A DNA stretch of 64,000 nt from Hyphomicrobium denitrificans ATCC 51888 (lineage in GTDB: Bacteria; Pseudomonadota; Alphaproteobacteria; Rhizobiales; Hyphomicrobiaceae). The stretch is taken from contig NC_014313.1 in assembly GCF_000143145.1 (NCBI RefSeq), positions 1,736,001 through 1,800,000 of the forward strand, written 5' to 3'. The translations under genes and the position numbers were made by a program. Position 1 is the stretch's first letter. Every line of letters starts with the position of its first letter. Below the pieces are notes generated by a model, which did not search any database, was not told the DNA's origin, and saw only the letters and a list, made by a program, of their open reading frames with translations. Positions 45,383-53,615 of this stretch are shown piece by piece.

Positions 45383-46105
45383 TCATCGAATTGGCAGCAC
45401 ATAGGATAGCCCCAGACGCACTGTCTCCAAATCGCCTCCGAATTTCGTAAACTGCGGCGCATCAATCTCTTCGGAGAACGTTTTCTTCTCGACGGTATTC
45501 AACTTCGTGTATCGAAGTTCGACATTTACGTGCCAGTTTTCCGTGAGGCGATATTCGATACCTCCCCCAAACGTCGCTCCGTCCAGCGTCGCGTGGACCT
45601 GTTCAAGGTTGAAAGATTTCTCGAAGTTCTGTTCGACCCGAGAAACTGTCCAGCCGCCCAATCCGTATACCCAAGTGGTGGGCGATACTAGCCAACCGAT
45701 TTTTCCTACGAAACTCGCCGACCATGCAACATCGCGGGTGCACCGACCGCTCTGAACATCCGAAACGAAGACATTGCTTTGACCGCCGTCCGACCAATAA
45801 TAAAGACATCCAAGGCCTTGCGTAGATCCAAACGGGTCGTAGTCAACTGCCACCCCGATGACAGCATTCTGCAGGCGCCAGTTTGCAGCGACCGTTAATC
45901 CTCCATTCCAATTGGTGCTGCTGCTGTCTGTCGATCGAACCTGATCGACTGACCAATCGTTGAACGTCGCACTTTCAACAGAGCTGTTGAAATGGCCTAG
46001 TTGCGTATAGGCGCCTATCGATATCGCTGACCAGTCATCCGCTTTGCCATTCTCGGCTCCGCTAACAATCAGAATGGCTCCCAAAACGATCGCCGCGCTT
46101 TTCAT
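45383..46105 (-). CDS. Outer-membrane beta-barrel protein (Omp25/31-like)
   Basis: A 240-residue exported protein: signal peptide (MKSAAIVLGAILIVSGAENG, cleavage near KAD), then amphipathic strands such as GGLTVAANWRLQNAVIGVAVDYD, SASFVGKIGWLVSPTTWVYGLGGWT and FGGGIEYRLTENWHVNVELRYTKL (parts quoted) ending in a terminal strand LGLSYVLPIR. It fits the small outer-membrane barrel family common in Hyphomicrobiales. ATG 46105 has GGGGAGGA nine bases upstream. It is the only gene between attR and the distal att-like site. Function unknown. Confidence 0.8.
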   Translation of the reverse strand: MKSAAIVLGAILIVSGAENGKADDWSAISIGAYTQLGHFNSSVESATFNDWSVDQVRSTDSSSTNWNGGLTVAANWRLQNAVIGVAVDYDPFGSTQGLGCLYYWSDGGQSNVFVSDVQSGRCTRDVAWSASFVGKIGWLVSPTTWVYGLGGWTVSRVEQNFEKSFNLEQVHATLDGATFGGGIEYRLTENWHVNVELRYTKLNTVEKKTFSEEIDAPQFTKFGGDLETVRLGLSYVLPIR

Positions 46106-46414
46106 ATGATACGTCCTCCCCGAGCATTTCGGACCGTCGCATGCGGCGGCGAGGAGAAAAAGCCAGACACGTACCAGCGTGGGATAATCTGTGGGACGCC
46201 AGAGGAATGGTTTTGAAAAATCAAACCCCAATCAATACCTTACATCGAAATCTTGGCAGACACCTCTTCCGCCAGCCTTCGCGGTATTCGGCGGCGTGCC
46301 ATAGTATCCGATGCCTGCAAGCAACGTACGATGGCTCTCCGGCGGCCGGCTTTTCTCACTGGCAAGCCGCCTGTCAGCTAGTTCCCTGTGGGTGGTCCTC
46401 CCCTGAGCCTTATC
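46106..46414. other. Intergenic region with distal att-like site
   Basis: About 310 bases between the barrel gene and the VIT-family gene. The notable feature is the att-like sequence at 46251-46275; otherwise I see no gene or clear promoter. Confidence 0.5.
46251..46275 (+). repeat. Second, degenerate attR-like site
   Basis: This 25-base stretch matches 45208-45232 at 23 positions; the shared part includes ten element-side bases (TCTTGGCRGA) as well as the tRNA-derived core (CACCYCTTCCGCCAG). It suggests the right end of an older element inserted at the same tRNA-Ser. Confidence 0.6.
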
Positions 46415-47110
46415 TCAGACGGCCTTGCCTATGAGAGCGCCAATTACGGCCGTGAACGCCAAGGCGACAGCTCCCCAGAACACAACCCGGATCATAGGCT
46501 TGAGCACGCTTGCTCCGCCCGCCCACGCGCCGATGGCTCCGAGGGTCGCGAGGCCGATCAAGCAGGCAATGGATACGCTCCAGACAACCGTTCCGGCGGG
46601 CGAAAGCAACGCGACGATCAGCGGTAGCGCTGCGCCAGAGGCAAAAGTTGCCGCTGACGTAAAGGCGGCTTGAACAGGGTTGGCCATCATATGGCCCGAC
46701 AGCCCCAGCTCGTCGCGCGCGTGTGCCGCAAAAGCATCCTTTGCCATCATCTGCTTGGCGACCTGCAGCGCCAGATCAGGGTCAACGCCACGCTGCTCGT
46801 AGATCGCGGCTAGTTCCGCAAGCTCGGCTTCGGGTTGCTCGGCTAACTCTTGGCGCTCACGCGCCATATCAGCTTCCTCCGTATCGGCCTGCGAGCTGAC
46901 CGATACATATTCTCCCGCCGCCATCGACATTGCGCCAGCCACGAGCCCGGCGACGCCGGCAACGAGAACCTCATGCGGTGCTGTCGTGGCGGCCGCCACA
47001 CCCACAATGAGGCTCGACGTTGAAATCAAACCATCGTTGGCTCCGAGCACAGCGGCTCGAAGCCAACCTATACGCTCGATCAGATGGCTCTCTTTGTGGG
47101 TGGCGCGCAT
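46415..47110 (-). CDS. VIT1/CCC1-family iron/manganese transporter
   Basis: Membrane protein of 231 residues of the VIT family, which moves Fe2+ or Mn2+ across membranes. The N-terminal ESHLIERIGWLRAAVLGANDGLIST is a family signature (two transmembrane segments with Asp and Gly), followed by AGAMSMAAGEYVSVSSQADTE, a cytoplasmic metal-binding helical region rich in Glu, and three C-terminal membrane segments. ATG 47110 has GGGGA five bases upstream; ATG 47137 is nine codons earlier. Likely a metal detoxification or storage exporter. Confidence 0.88.
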   Translation of the reverse strand: MRATHKESHLIERIGWLRAAVLGANDGLISTSSLIVGVAAATTAPHEVLVAGVAGLVAGAMSMAAGEYVSVSSQADTEEADMARERQELAEQPEAELAELAAIYEQRGVDPDLALQVAKQMMAKDAFAAHARDELGLSGHMMANPVQAAFTSAATFASGAALPLIVALLSPAGTVVWSVSIACLIGLATLGAIGAWAGGASVLKPMIRVVFWGAVALAFTAVIGALIGKAV

Positions 47111-47955
47111 CGAATTCCCCGGCTCGAGACAGCTCATAAGCTCAGTTTTGTTATGTCATAGTCGCGACAAAAGACAGATTTGCTTGATGTTGGTGAATGT
47201 CTGCCTACAAAAATCGCATTTTATCACTGTATTTCACACATTTATGATGTTGCATTGACGTCAATCCTCAATCCTATCCCAGCGTTGGGGAAAGGATTTT
47301 AGACGGCGGGTCGCTCATGCGTTTCACCCACGATCACCGTCCTCATCAGCGATGGTTTTTGCGGTCGCCAGTCCATCCCTGCTTTTTTGGATTGATCTGC
47401 GGCAACTGAACCAATGCGAGAGAGCCCTTTTTATTCAGAGCCTGAGAGCGGGCGATAACGCTCGACCCGTCGCTCTCTGTACGGATGAATGAAAACAAGC
47501 ATCTGATCACGATATTTTTCAATCAGATGCAAGACTGAAGCAACACGACTGTCTTTGATTATTCGTCATAGACGACACGAATGGCCGCATACAGAATTCA
47601 CACTTGTGGCCATCGATATAGCTGTATAAATATATCGTGCGTTGCGGCTCGGGGGAGCCGGGTACTTTGGGGGAAGTCGTGTCTGAGTTTTTTCGCGCCG
47701 CTCATGCGGCTGCGCATCGTCAATCTGCGGTATACGGCGGCGGCAGACGCGTCGTCTCATCTGGCATTGCCCCAGACGAGACGGCTTCTTTGACATCGCC
47801 AGCAAAAGCCAACGCGCCTCCACAGATCCGCGCGACATAAGGCGCTAACGGCTTCCGAAAGAAGCCGATCACGGAAGCAAACACATTCAAATCAAAACGC
47901 TCCGCCCTTCAGGGCGGCATGCGTAAAACCGCGCATCCCGTTGGGAAGAAGCACA
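47111..47955. other. 845-bp regulatory gap upstream of the TonB receptor
   Basis: No credible gene. The left half is AT-richer and has imperfect inverted repeats (AATCC...GGATT at about 47269-47299 and AGAGCG...CGCTCT at about 47445-47476). The right half holds the ModE-like dyad and promoter (47603-47637) and a 300-nt leader with two strong hairpins: CGGCTTC-N5-GAAGCCG near 47849-47867 and CCGCCC-N4-GGGCGG near 47901-47916. I found no B12 box, so a cobalamin riboswitch is unlikely. Confidence 0.6.
47603..47637 (+). promoter_or_regulatory. Promoter with overlapping ModE-like operator
   Basis: CTTGTG (47603-47608), 16 bases, TATAAA (47625-47630) form a likely promoter. Overlapping it, CGATATA (47614-47620) and TATATCG (47631-47637) form a 24-bp dyad of the form CGnTATAnn-N6-nnTATAnCG, the length and outer bases of ModE boxes. 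Overlap of the -10 suggests repression when the metal is plentiful. No ModE gene is in the window. Confidence 0.5.
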
Positions 47956-50376
47956 ATGAAAAAGAAACAACTCGCGCTCAGTGGTGCTCTGTTGCTCGTT
48001 CCGATCGCTGCACTTGCTCAAGAGGCGAATACCGGCGACGCCGAACAGACTCTTCCGCCAGTCACGGTGCTCTCGGACAAGAAAACCGAGGCGCCTAAGC
48101 GTAAGGTCAAGAAAAGCAGCGAATCTAAAAAAGCAAAATCGACACCCATTAACGTGCCGGAGCAATCACCGGGCCAGGACGATTTATTGGCTGGGAATGT
48201 GCACGGGCTGCAACTCGACAGCCAGGGTATACTAGCACCATCCGTAACGGCGCAGACCGTCGGTGGCGTCATCGTGAGTGATCCGACGCTCGGACGCGCA
48301 AGCAGCGTCAGTCGGGAAGGGATCAATATTCTTGGCGGTCCGGCGCAGACGAGCTTCTATCAGGCTGCGAGCATCATACCGTCGGTCAATGTCGAAAGTC
48401 CTGACCCGTTTGGTCTCAGTGCAACGCGAAATATCAATATCGCGGGAAAGGGTGACTTTCATCTTTCACGCACCATCAACGGTCTCCCGATCATGGGAAT
48501 CGTCGGCGGCAACGACCTCTATGACCTCCAGAACGTTTCGCGCCTCGACGTGTACAGAGGGCCTATTCCGGCCGATAGAAGCCTGGGAATTTCGAATGCT
48601 TCCGGCGTAATCAATCAGGTTCTTCTTGGGCCGCAGAGCACACCGTCCGTCTTTGCCGAGCAGAGCTTCGGCTCGTGGAACTTCAACAAAACATTTGCGC
48701 GCGTCGATACCGGCTTGCTCAGCACGGGCACGGAGCTTTTCATTTCCGGATCAACCGCCAGCGCAGACAAATGGTCGGGATCGGGTGATGAATCGCGCGA
48801 TAACTTCGCCGTCGGACTGAGCCAGAGAGTCACCAAAGATCTCAAGGTCGACATCAACGCAGTCTACAGCAAGTTCGAGGGCAATCCCTACAAGGCGCTC
48901 ACCTACGCGCAGACGCAGAACCTCAGCCAATACTACGGACTTGATTACGATAAGACCTTCAATCCGGCGAACAAAGCGAACTACTACAAATTCAATCGCG
49001 TAAGTTCTGAGGACTACGCCGTATTCGCCAGCGTCGACTATCGGCTCGCGGAAGGGCAGCACATCGTATTCAAGCCCTACTACTGGAACAACGATGGCGA
49101 GCAATGGTCCGGTGTCGGATCGGGCGCCAACGGTCAGCTCCAGATCTGGCGACAGCAGAACGACAATCTCGGCGGCGTGCTGGAATACGACGGGCACTTC
49201 GCGACGGGCACGGATGTCGTCGCGGGATACTGGTGGCAGTCGCTTGCACCGCCGCCGCCGCCGACCGATCAGCGCCGGTTCAGCATTTCAAATACCGGCG
49301 CGCTGACCTTCGCGAACTGGAATACGATCGCGAAAATCGACAACTTCGTCGTCAACAGCCCCTACGTTCAACTGACGCAGGAGTTCGGCACCGTATCCGT
49401 GACGGGCGGCGTTCGTTACATGAGCCTCGGCGCGCCGGAGATGCGTTATTACCGGACGGCAGGCGTTCCTAACGGAACGCTCGATGAAGCTTTGTCGTAT
49501 CCCGGCCTTTCGGAATACAGCGACGCGTTTGTGACGGCGCGCGATTACAATGAATTCCTGCCCAACTTCGGCATCACGAACGACTTTGGCGGCGGCTGGA
49601 GCGCCAATTTCTCATATGGCCGCAACTTCGGACGTCCGGATTGGGGCCCGCAGGCAAGCAACTACATCAGCAATCGAACCGCATTCCAGAATGCGAATAT
49701 CGATCTGCAGGATCTCGTCGACAATGTGCGGCCCGAGATCGCGGATCAATTCTCCGCTCAGCTTCGCTACAACAATCACGGGCTGACCATCGTTCCGGGC
49801 GTCTTTTACGCGCTCCACGACCACAAGCAGGTCAAGATCAATGATCCGGCCCTCAATAACCTCGCGTATTACGTTGGCACGGGGTCGACCACCGAATACG
49901 GGGCGGAACTGCAAGCCTCGTACAATTTCGGCGATCAGCTCTTTGCGTTCGCGTCGGCGACGGTGTCATCCGAAACCTTCGACGGCGATACCCAGACATT
50001 GAGCGGCGGCTCTCCGATCAAGACGAAAGGCAATCAGCTTCCGAATACGCCGCGTGCGATGTTCAAAGCTGGGGTCACCTATTCCTGGTACGACTTTGCG
50101 TTTACTCCAGTCGTCCGCGTCATTGGTGATCGATACGGCGATGCGCAGAACAAGAATAAGGTTTCGGGTTATGCGGTAGCCGATTTCACGGTCGCCTACA
50201 ACATCAGGCAGAAGCTCGGCCTGGAGGAAGCTACGTTGAAGTTCGGCGTCGTCAATCTGTTCGATAAGGAATACATTTCGCAAATTTCGCCGAGCGACAC
50301 CGATCTCAGTTCGGATGCGCAGTACTACGTCGGTGCGCCCCGGACCTTTATCGGGACCGTCGCGGTCAAATTCTGA
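47956..50376 (+). CDS. TonB-dependent outer-membrane receptor
   Basis: Ligand-gated outer-membrane barrel of 806 residues driven by TonB. A signal peptide (KKKQLALSGALLLVPIAALAQ) is followed by a Lys-rich linker, a plug domain (SVNVESPDPFGLSATRNINIAG, ISRLDVYRGPIPADRS-like segment) and a 22-strand-type barrel ending in the terminal aromatic strand FIGTVAVKF. ATG 47956 has GGGAAGAAG upstream. The ligand is not evident from sequence; context suggests a metal chelate handled by the ABC genes downstream. A strong hairpin follows the stop. Confidence 0.9.
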   Translation: MKKKQLALSGALLLVPIAALAQEANTGDAEQTLPPVTVLSDKKTEAPKRKVKKSSESKKAKSTPINVPEQSPGQDDLLAGNVHGLQLDSQGILAPSVTAQTVGGVIVSDPTLGRASSVSREGINILGGPAQTSFYQAASIIPSVNVESPDPFGLSATRNINIAGKGDFHLSRTINGLPIMGIVGGNDLYDLQNVSRLDVYRGPIPADRSLGISNASGVINQVLLGPQSTPSVFAEQSFGSWNFNKTFARVDTGLLSTGTELFISGSTASADKWSGSGDESRDNFAVGLSQRVTKDLKVDINAVYSKFEGNPYKALTYAQTQNLSQYYGLDYDKTFNPANKANYYKFNRVSSEDYAVFASVDYRLAEGQHIVFKPYYWNNDGEQWSGVGSGANGQLQIWRQQNDNLGGVLEYDGHFATGTDVVAGYWWQSLAPPPPPTDQRRFSISNTGALTFANWNTIAKIDNFVVNSPYVQLTQEFGTVSVTGGVRYMSLGAPEMRYYRTAGVPNGTLDEALSYPGLSEYSDAFVTARDYNEFLPNFGITNDFGGGWSANFSYGRNFGRPDWGPQASNYISNRTAFQNANIDLQDLVDNVRPEIADQFSAQLRYNNHGLTIVPGVFYALHDHKQVKINDPALNNLAYYVGTGSTTEYGAELQASYNFGDQLFAFASATVSSETFDGDTQTLSGGSPIKTKGNQLPNTPRAMFKAGVTYSWYDFAFTPVVRVIGDRYGDAQNKNKVSGYAVADFTVAYNIRQKLGLEEATLKFGVVNLFDKEYISQISPSDTDLSSDAQYYVGAPRTFIGTVAVKF

Positions 50377-50384
50377 GGATCGCC

Positions 50385-50413
50385 AATGGGGACGCTGTCA
50401 GCGTCCCCATTTT
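50385..50413 (+). terminator. Strong hairpin after the TonB receptor gene
   Basis: AATGGGGACGCT (50385-50396) and AGCGTCCCCATT (50400-50411) form a perfect 12-bp stem with a 3-base loop, followed by a short T-run (TTTT from the stem end). It lies eight bases after the receptor stop and probably lowers expression of the ABC genes relative to the receptor. Confidence 0.75.
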
Positions 50414-50462
50414 CCATTTGAACGACGGGTGGCAAATTCCGTCGATAGCTGGATACCGCTTC

Positions 50463-51506
50463 ATGCACCTTCGATGCCCAGGTGTCCTCCATTTGCGAGT
50501 TTTATGGCTTGCCATCCTTCTCGCAGTCACGACCACGGTGCCGTCGTTCGCCGGTCGACTCGTGACGGACATGGCCGGGCGCTCCGTTGAGGTGCCCGAC
50601 AAGATCACGCGAGTTGGAACGATCGGGCCAGTTCCTGTTCTCAACAGCTTCGTTTTCGCGATCGGGGAAGCGGGATCGATCGCAAATAACCTGCCGCCGA
50701 ATCTCGGCGGCCCGCGCTGGCGGTTTCAGTACGTCGTCGCACCGGGTCTGGCGAGCCGTCCAGTCATCCAGACTGGTCAGGGTCCGAACATCGAAGGTGT
50801 GATCGAGGCGTCGCCGGACGTCGTCCTGACGATGGATCGCGCGACGATCGATCAGCTCGCTCGCACACATGTTCCGGCGCTGTACTTGTCGTGGCAAAAG
50901 CCCGACGACGTCAAATCCGTGATGCATCTGCTTGGCGAGCTGTTTGGAAGGCACGATGCGGCGGACGCCTATAGCAAATATTTCGATCAAACGATGAAGA
51001 GGGTCGCCAGCCGCGCCGACGGATTGCGGGACGATCAGCGTCCGCGAGTGCTTTATGCCAATTACAGAAGTCTTACACAGCCGCATAAAATCGCCGAGTG
51101 GTGGATCGCCAAGGCGGGCGGGCGCAGCGTCACCGATGATGGACGGATCGGAGAAGCGTTCAACTTTTCGATCGAACAAATTCTCGCATGGGACCCGGAG
51201 GTGATCATCGTCACAACCGAGAACGATATCTCAAATGTCTACGGTGATGCGCGGCTCGCCAACGTATCGGCCGTCAAGACCAAGCGCGTTTTCGCCATTC
51301 CAATGGGAGTGCACGTCTGGGGAAATCGAACCGTCGAGCAGCCGCTTACGGTGCTATGGGCGGCGAAGCTGTTTCATCCCGATCTCTTTGCCGATGTCGC
51401 GATCGAAGATGAAGTTCGAAATTTCTATTCCAACTTCTTCAAGGTCGATCTCAGTCGTGATGATGCCGAGACGATTTTGACGGGTCGCGCCGGGGCATCC
51501 AAATGA
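50463..51506 (+). CDS. ABC-transporter substrate-binding protein (BtuF/MolA-like)
   Basis: Periplasmic binding protein of 347 residues of the helical-backbone (iron-complex/B12/MolA) class. Signal peptide: residues 1-27 (LRVLWLAILLAVTTTVPSFAG). Mature part: VTDMAGRSVEVPDKITRVGTIG, VNSFVFAIGEAG-like block, PDVVLTMDRATIDQLARTHVPALYL and AWDPEVIIVTTENDISNVYGD. The GPVPVLNSFVFAIG segment resembles MolA-like members more than haem or B12 binders, but this is by eye. It feeds the FecCD permease and ATPase downstream. Confidence 0.85.
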   Translation: MHLRCPGVLHLRVLWLAILLAVTTTVPSFAGRLVTDMAGRSVEVPDKITRVGTIGPVPVLNSFVFAIGEAGSIANNLPPNLGGPRWRFQYVVAPGLASRPVIQTGQGPNIEGVIEASPDVVLTMDRATIDQLARTHVPALYLSWQKPDDVKSVMHLLGELFGRHDAADAYSKYFDQTMKRVASRADGLRDDQRPRVLYANYRSLTQPHKIAEWWIAKAGGRSVTDDGRIGEAFNFSIEQILAWDPEVIIVTTENDISNVYGDARLANVSAVKTKRVFAIPMGVHVWGNRTVEQPLTVLWAAKLFHPDLFADVAIEDEVRNFYSNFFKVDLSRDDAETILTGRAGASK

Positions 51507-51555
51507 TTTGCACCTTCGAGCGATCCTTTCGCCGCTGTAATAAAATGAGGGAACG

Positions 51556-52599
51556 ATGCGGCAAGACATGAAGCCTGCAGCGCCAACATTCCGCATCGGC
51601 CTATCGGGGTGCGCGGGCGGACTTGAGGCAGTTTCGTCGTCGCGGCTGCTCGACTTGGCGGAACAGGCCGAGGCGTTGGGATTCGAAGGCTTGTGGCTAA
51701 ATGAAGAGCACTTTCAGGGTAGTATCGTCGAAGTCGAAGGACGGCGTTGTCTTTCGCCGCTTGTTCTCGCTTCGGCGATGCTGGCGCGTACGCGGCGCCT
51801 TCGAATAGGGTTCTCGGTGTTGCTTCTGGCGCTGCATCATCCGGTACGGCTAGCGGAAGAAATCGCGACGCTCGACGTCATTTCGGATGGGCGCGTCGAC
51901 TTCGGAATTTCACGCGGAGCCAACCCGCGCTACCTTGAGGTTTATGGCGTCGATCCGGAATCGGCGAATGTCAGTTTTCAGTCGCGGCTGGAGTTCTTGT
52001 TCGAAGCTTGGCAGGATCGCAAAGTGCCCTTCGGAGAGAATTCGTATTCCATCGAACCGAAGCCCGTTCAGAAGCCGCATCCACCCGTTTTCATCGGAAC
52101 GTATACGGAGGAAACGGCCGCGTGGGCGGCGCGTCAGGGGCACGCGATCATCTGTCATGGTATTACGAACATGGCGAACCAGCGGCGCATGATGCGGGCA
52201 TTCAAGGACGCGGGCGGCGATGTCACCCGCGTGCCGTTCGGGCGTTTCGTCTACGTCAGCGAGACGGATGCAAGCGCGCGGGAAGAGCTATGGCCGACGG
52301 TTTTGAAACTTGCGGGCAGGCTGAAGGGCTTCGGTCTTTTCAATCGCAAGGGGATTTTGACGGAAGGCGACCTCGATCCCGAGGTGTTCTACCGGGAGAT
52401 GGTGATCGCCGGGAGTCCGGAGACCTGCGCGCGACGCTTTCTAGAACTCCATGACGAACTCGGCATCACCTACCTCAACGCTCTGAGTGCATTCTTCGGG
52501 TTTTTGCCGTTTGATCTTTTGGATCGCTCGCTCACGCTCCTCGGGCGCGAAGTTCGGCCGCGCGTCGAGCAAGCTCTCATTTCGCGGCTGACGACATGA
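51556..52599 (+). CDS. LLM-class flavin-dependent monooxygenase
   Basis: Bacterial-luciferase-like TIM-barrel flavoenzyme of 347 residues. ALGFEGLWLNEEHFQGSI, RRLRIGFSVLLLALHHPVRLAEEIATLD, GRVDFGISRGANPRYLEVYG and the terminal KPHPPVFIGTYTEETAAWAARQG blocks (partly quoted) are typical. Members use reduced FMN or F420 to oxidise alkanesulfonates, chelators such as NTA and EDTA, or other ligands. Its place between the binding protein and permease genes, with an ATGA overlap into the permease, suggests it processes what the transporter imports. Confidence 0.9.
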   Translation: MRQDMKPAAPTFRIGLSGCAGGLEAVSSSRLLDLAEQAEALGFEGLWLNEEHFQGSIVEVEGRRCLSPLVLASAMLARTRRLRIGFSVLLLALHHPVRLAEEIATLDVISDGRVDFGISRGANPRYLEVYGVDPESANVSFQSRLEFLFEAWQDRKVPFGENSYSIEPKPVQKPHPPVFIGTYTEETAAWAARQGHAIICHGITNMANQRRMMRAFKDAGGDVTRVPFGRFVYVSETDASAREELWPTVLKLAGRLKGFGLFNRKGILTEGDLDPEVFYREMVIAGSPETCARRFLELHDELGITYLNALSAFFGFLPFDLLDRSLTLLGREVRPRVEQALISRLTT

Positions 52600-53615
52600 A
52601 GCCCGGCGGCGCGGCCGCGCCAATATTTTCTTTGGGAGTTGTGCTGCTTGCCGCCATGGCGTTTTCTCTGGCGCTCGGACGCTATCCGCTCACGCTGAGC
52701 GATATCAGCGAATTTGTGCAAGCGAGCCTGGGATTGCGCGAGCTTGCGCCCGAACGCTATGCGCTGCTTCACAACATCATTGTCGATATTCGTCTGCCGC
52801 GTGTTCTCGCCGCCGCGCTGATCGGTGCGGCGCTTGCGATTTCCGGCACGGCGTTCCAAGCGATATTCCGCAATCCACTCGTCTCGCCCGGAATTCTCGG
52901 CGTGCTTGGCGGCGCAGGTTTTGGTGCAGCGATCGGCCTGCTGATTTCCGGGCACTGGATCGTGGTGCAGTTGCTGGCGTTTGCGATGGCACTGCTGGCG
53001 GTGGCGCTCGGCATTCTGATTGCCAATCTGTTTGGCCCCGGAACGATGGTCACGCTCATTCTCGGCGGGATCATCAGCGGAGCGCTTTTCACCGCGCTGC
53101 TATCGATCGTCAAATATACCGCCGACCCTTACAATCAGCTGCCTGCGATCGTTTATTGGCTGATGGGAAGTTTGCAGTCGATCGAGATGAAGCATATTTC
53201 CGTTGTGACCGTGCCGATTTTGGCGGGTATCGTCGGATTGACGTTGTGCGGCCGGGTGCTCGACGCGTTGTCGATGGGTGACGACGAGGCGCGCACGCTC
53301 GGCGTTCCCGTCAAGGCCGTGCGTTATGGCGTGATCATTGCGGCAACGCTGATCTCGGCGCTCTCAGTCTCGATTGCTGGCATCATCGGTTGGATCGGAC
53401 TGATGATTCCGAATTTCGCGCGATTGCTCTTTGGGCCTTCCAATGCGCGGTTGCTGCCGCTTTCGGCGTTGCTGGGCGCGTTGTTCCTGCTGTGCGCCGA
53501 TTGTCTCGCGCGTGGTATTACCACGGCGGAAATTCCGATCGGCATCGTGACGGAGTTGCTCGGGATTCCGGCGTTCATTCTGGTGCTTGGCCGAACGCGG
53601 CGGGCGTGGCTCTAA
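52596..53615 (+). CDS. FecCD-family ABC permease
   Basis: Inner-membrane permease of 339 residues with about ten membrane segments. LPRVLAAALIGAALAISGTAFQ, FRNPLVSPGILGVLGGAGFG and IGWIGLMIPNFARLLFG are the hallmark FecCD/BtuC blocks, and GDDEARTLGV is the coupling helix contacting the ATPase. It starts four bases inside the monooxygenase gene (ATGA). Family substrates are siderophores, haem, B12 and, for MolB-like members, molybdate or tungstate. Confidence 0.94.
   Translation: MKPGGAAAPIFSLGVVLLAAMAFSLALGRYPLTLSDISEFVQASLGLRELAPERYALLHNIIVDIRLPRVLAAALIGAALAISGTAFQAIFRNPLVSPGILGVLGGAGFGAAIGLLISGHWIVVQLLAFAMALLAVALGILIANLFGPGTMVTLILGGIISGALFTALLSIVKYTADPYNQLPAIVYWLMGSLQSIEMKHISVVTVPILAGIVGLTLCGRVLDALSMGDDEARTLGVPVKAVRYGVIIAATLISALSVSIAGIIGWIGLMIPNFARLLFGPSNARLLPLSALLGALFLLCADCLARGITTAEIPIGIVTELLGIPAFILVLGRTRRAWL

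Noticed and set aside
47638..47955. Cobalamin riboswitch upstream of the TonB receptor
   Set aside because: No B12-box-like GCCACTG sequence or matching core was seen, and the ABC genes do not look B12-specific.
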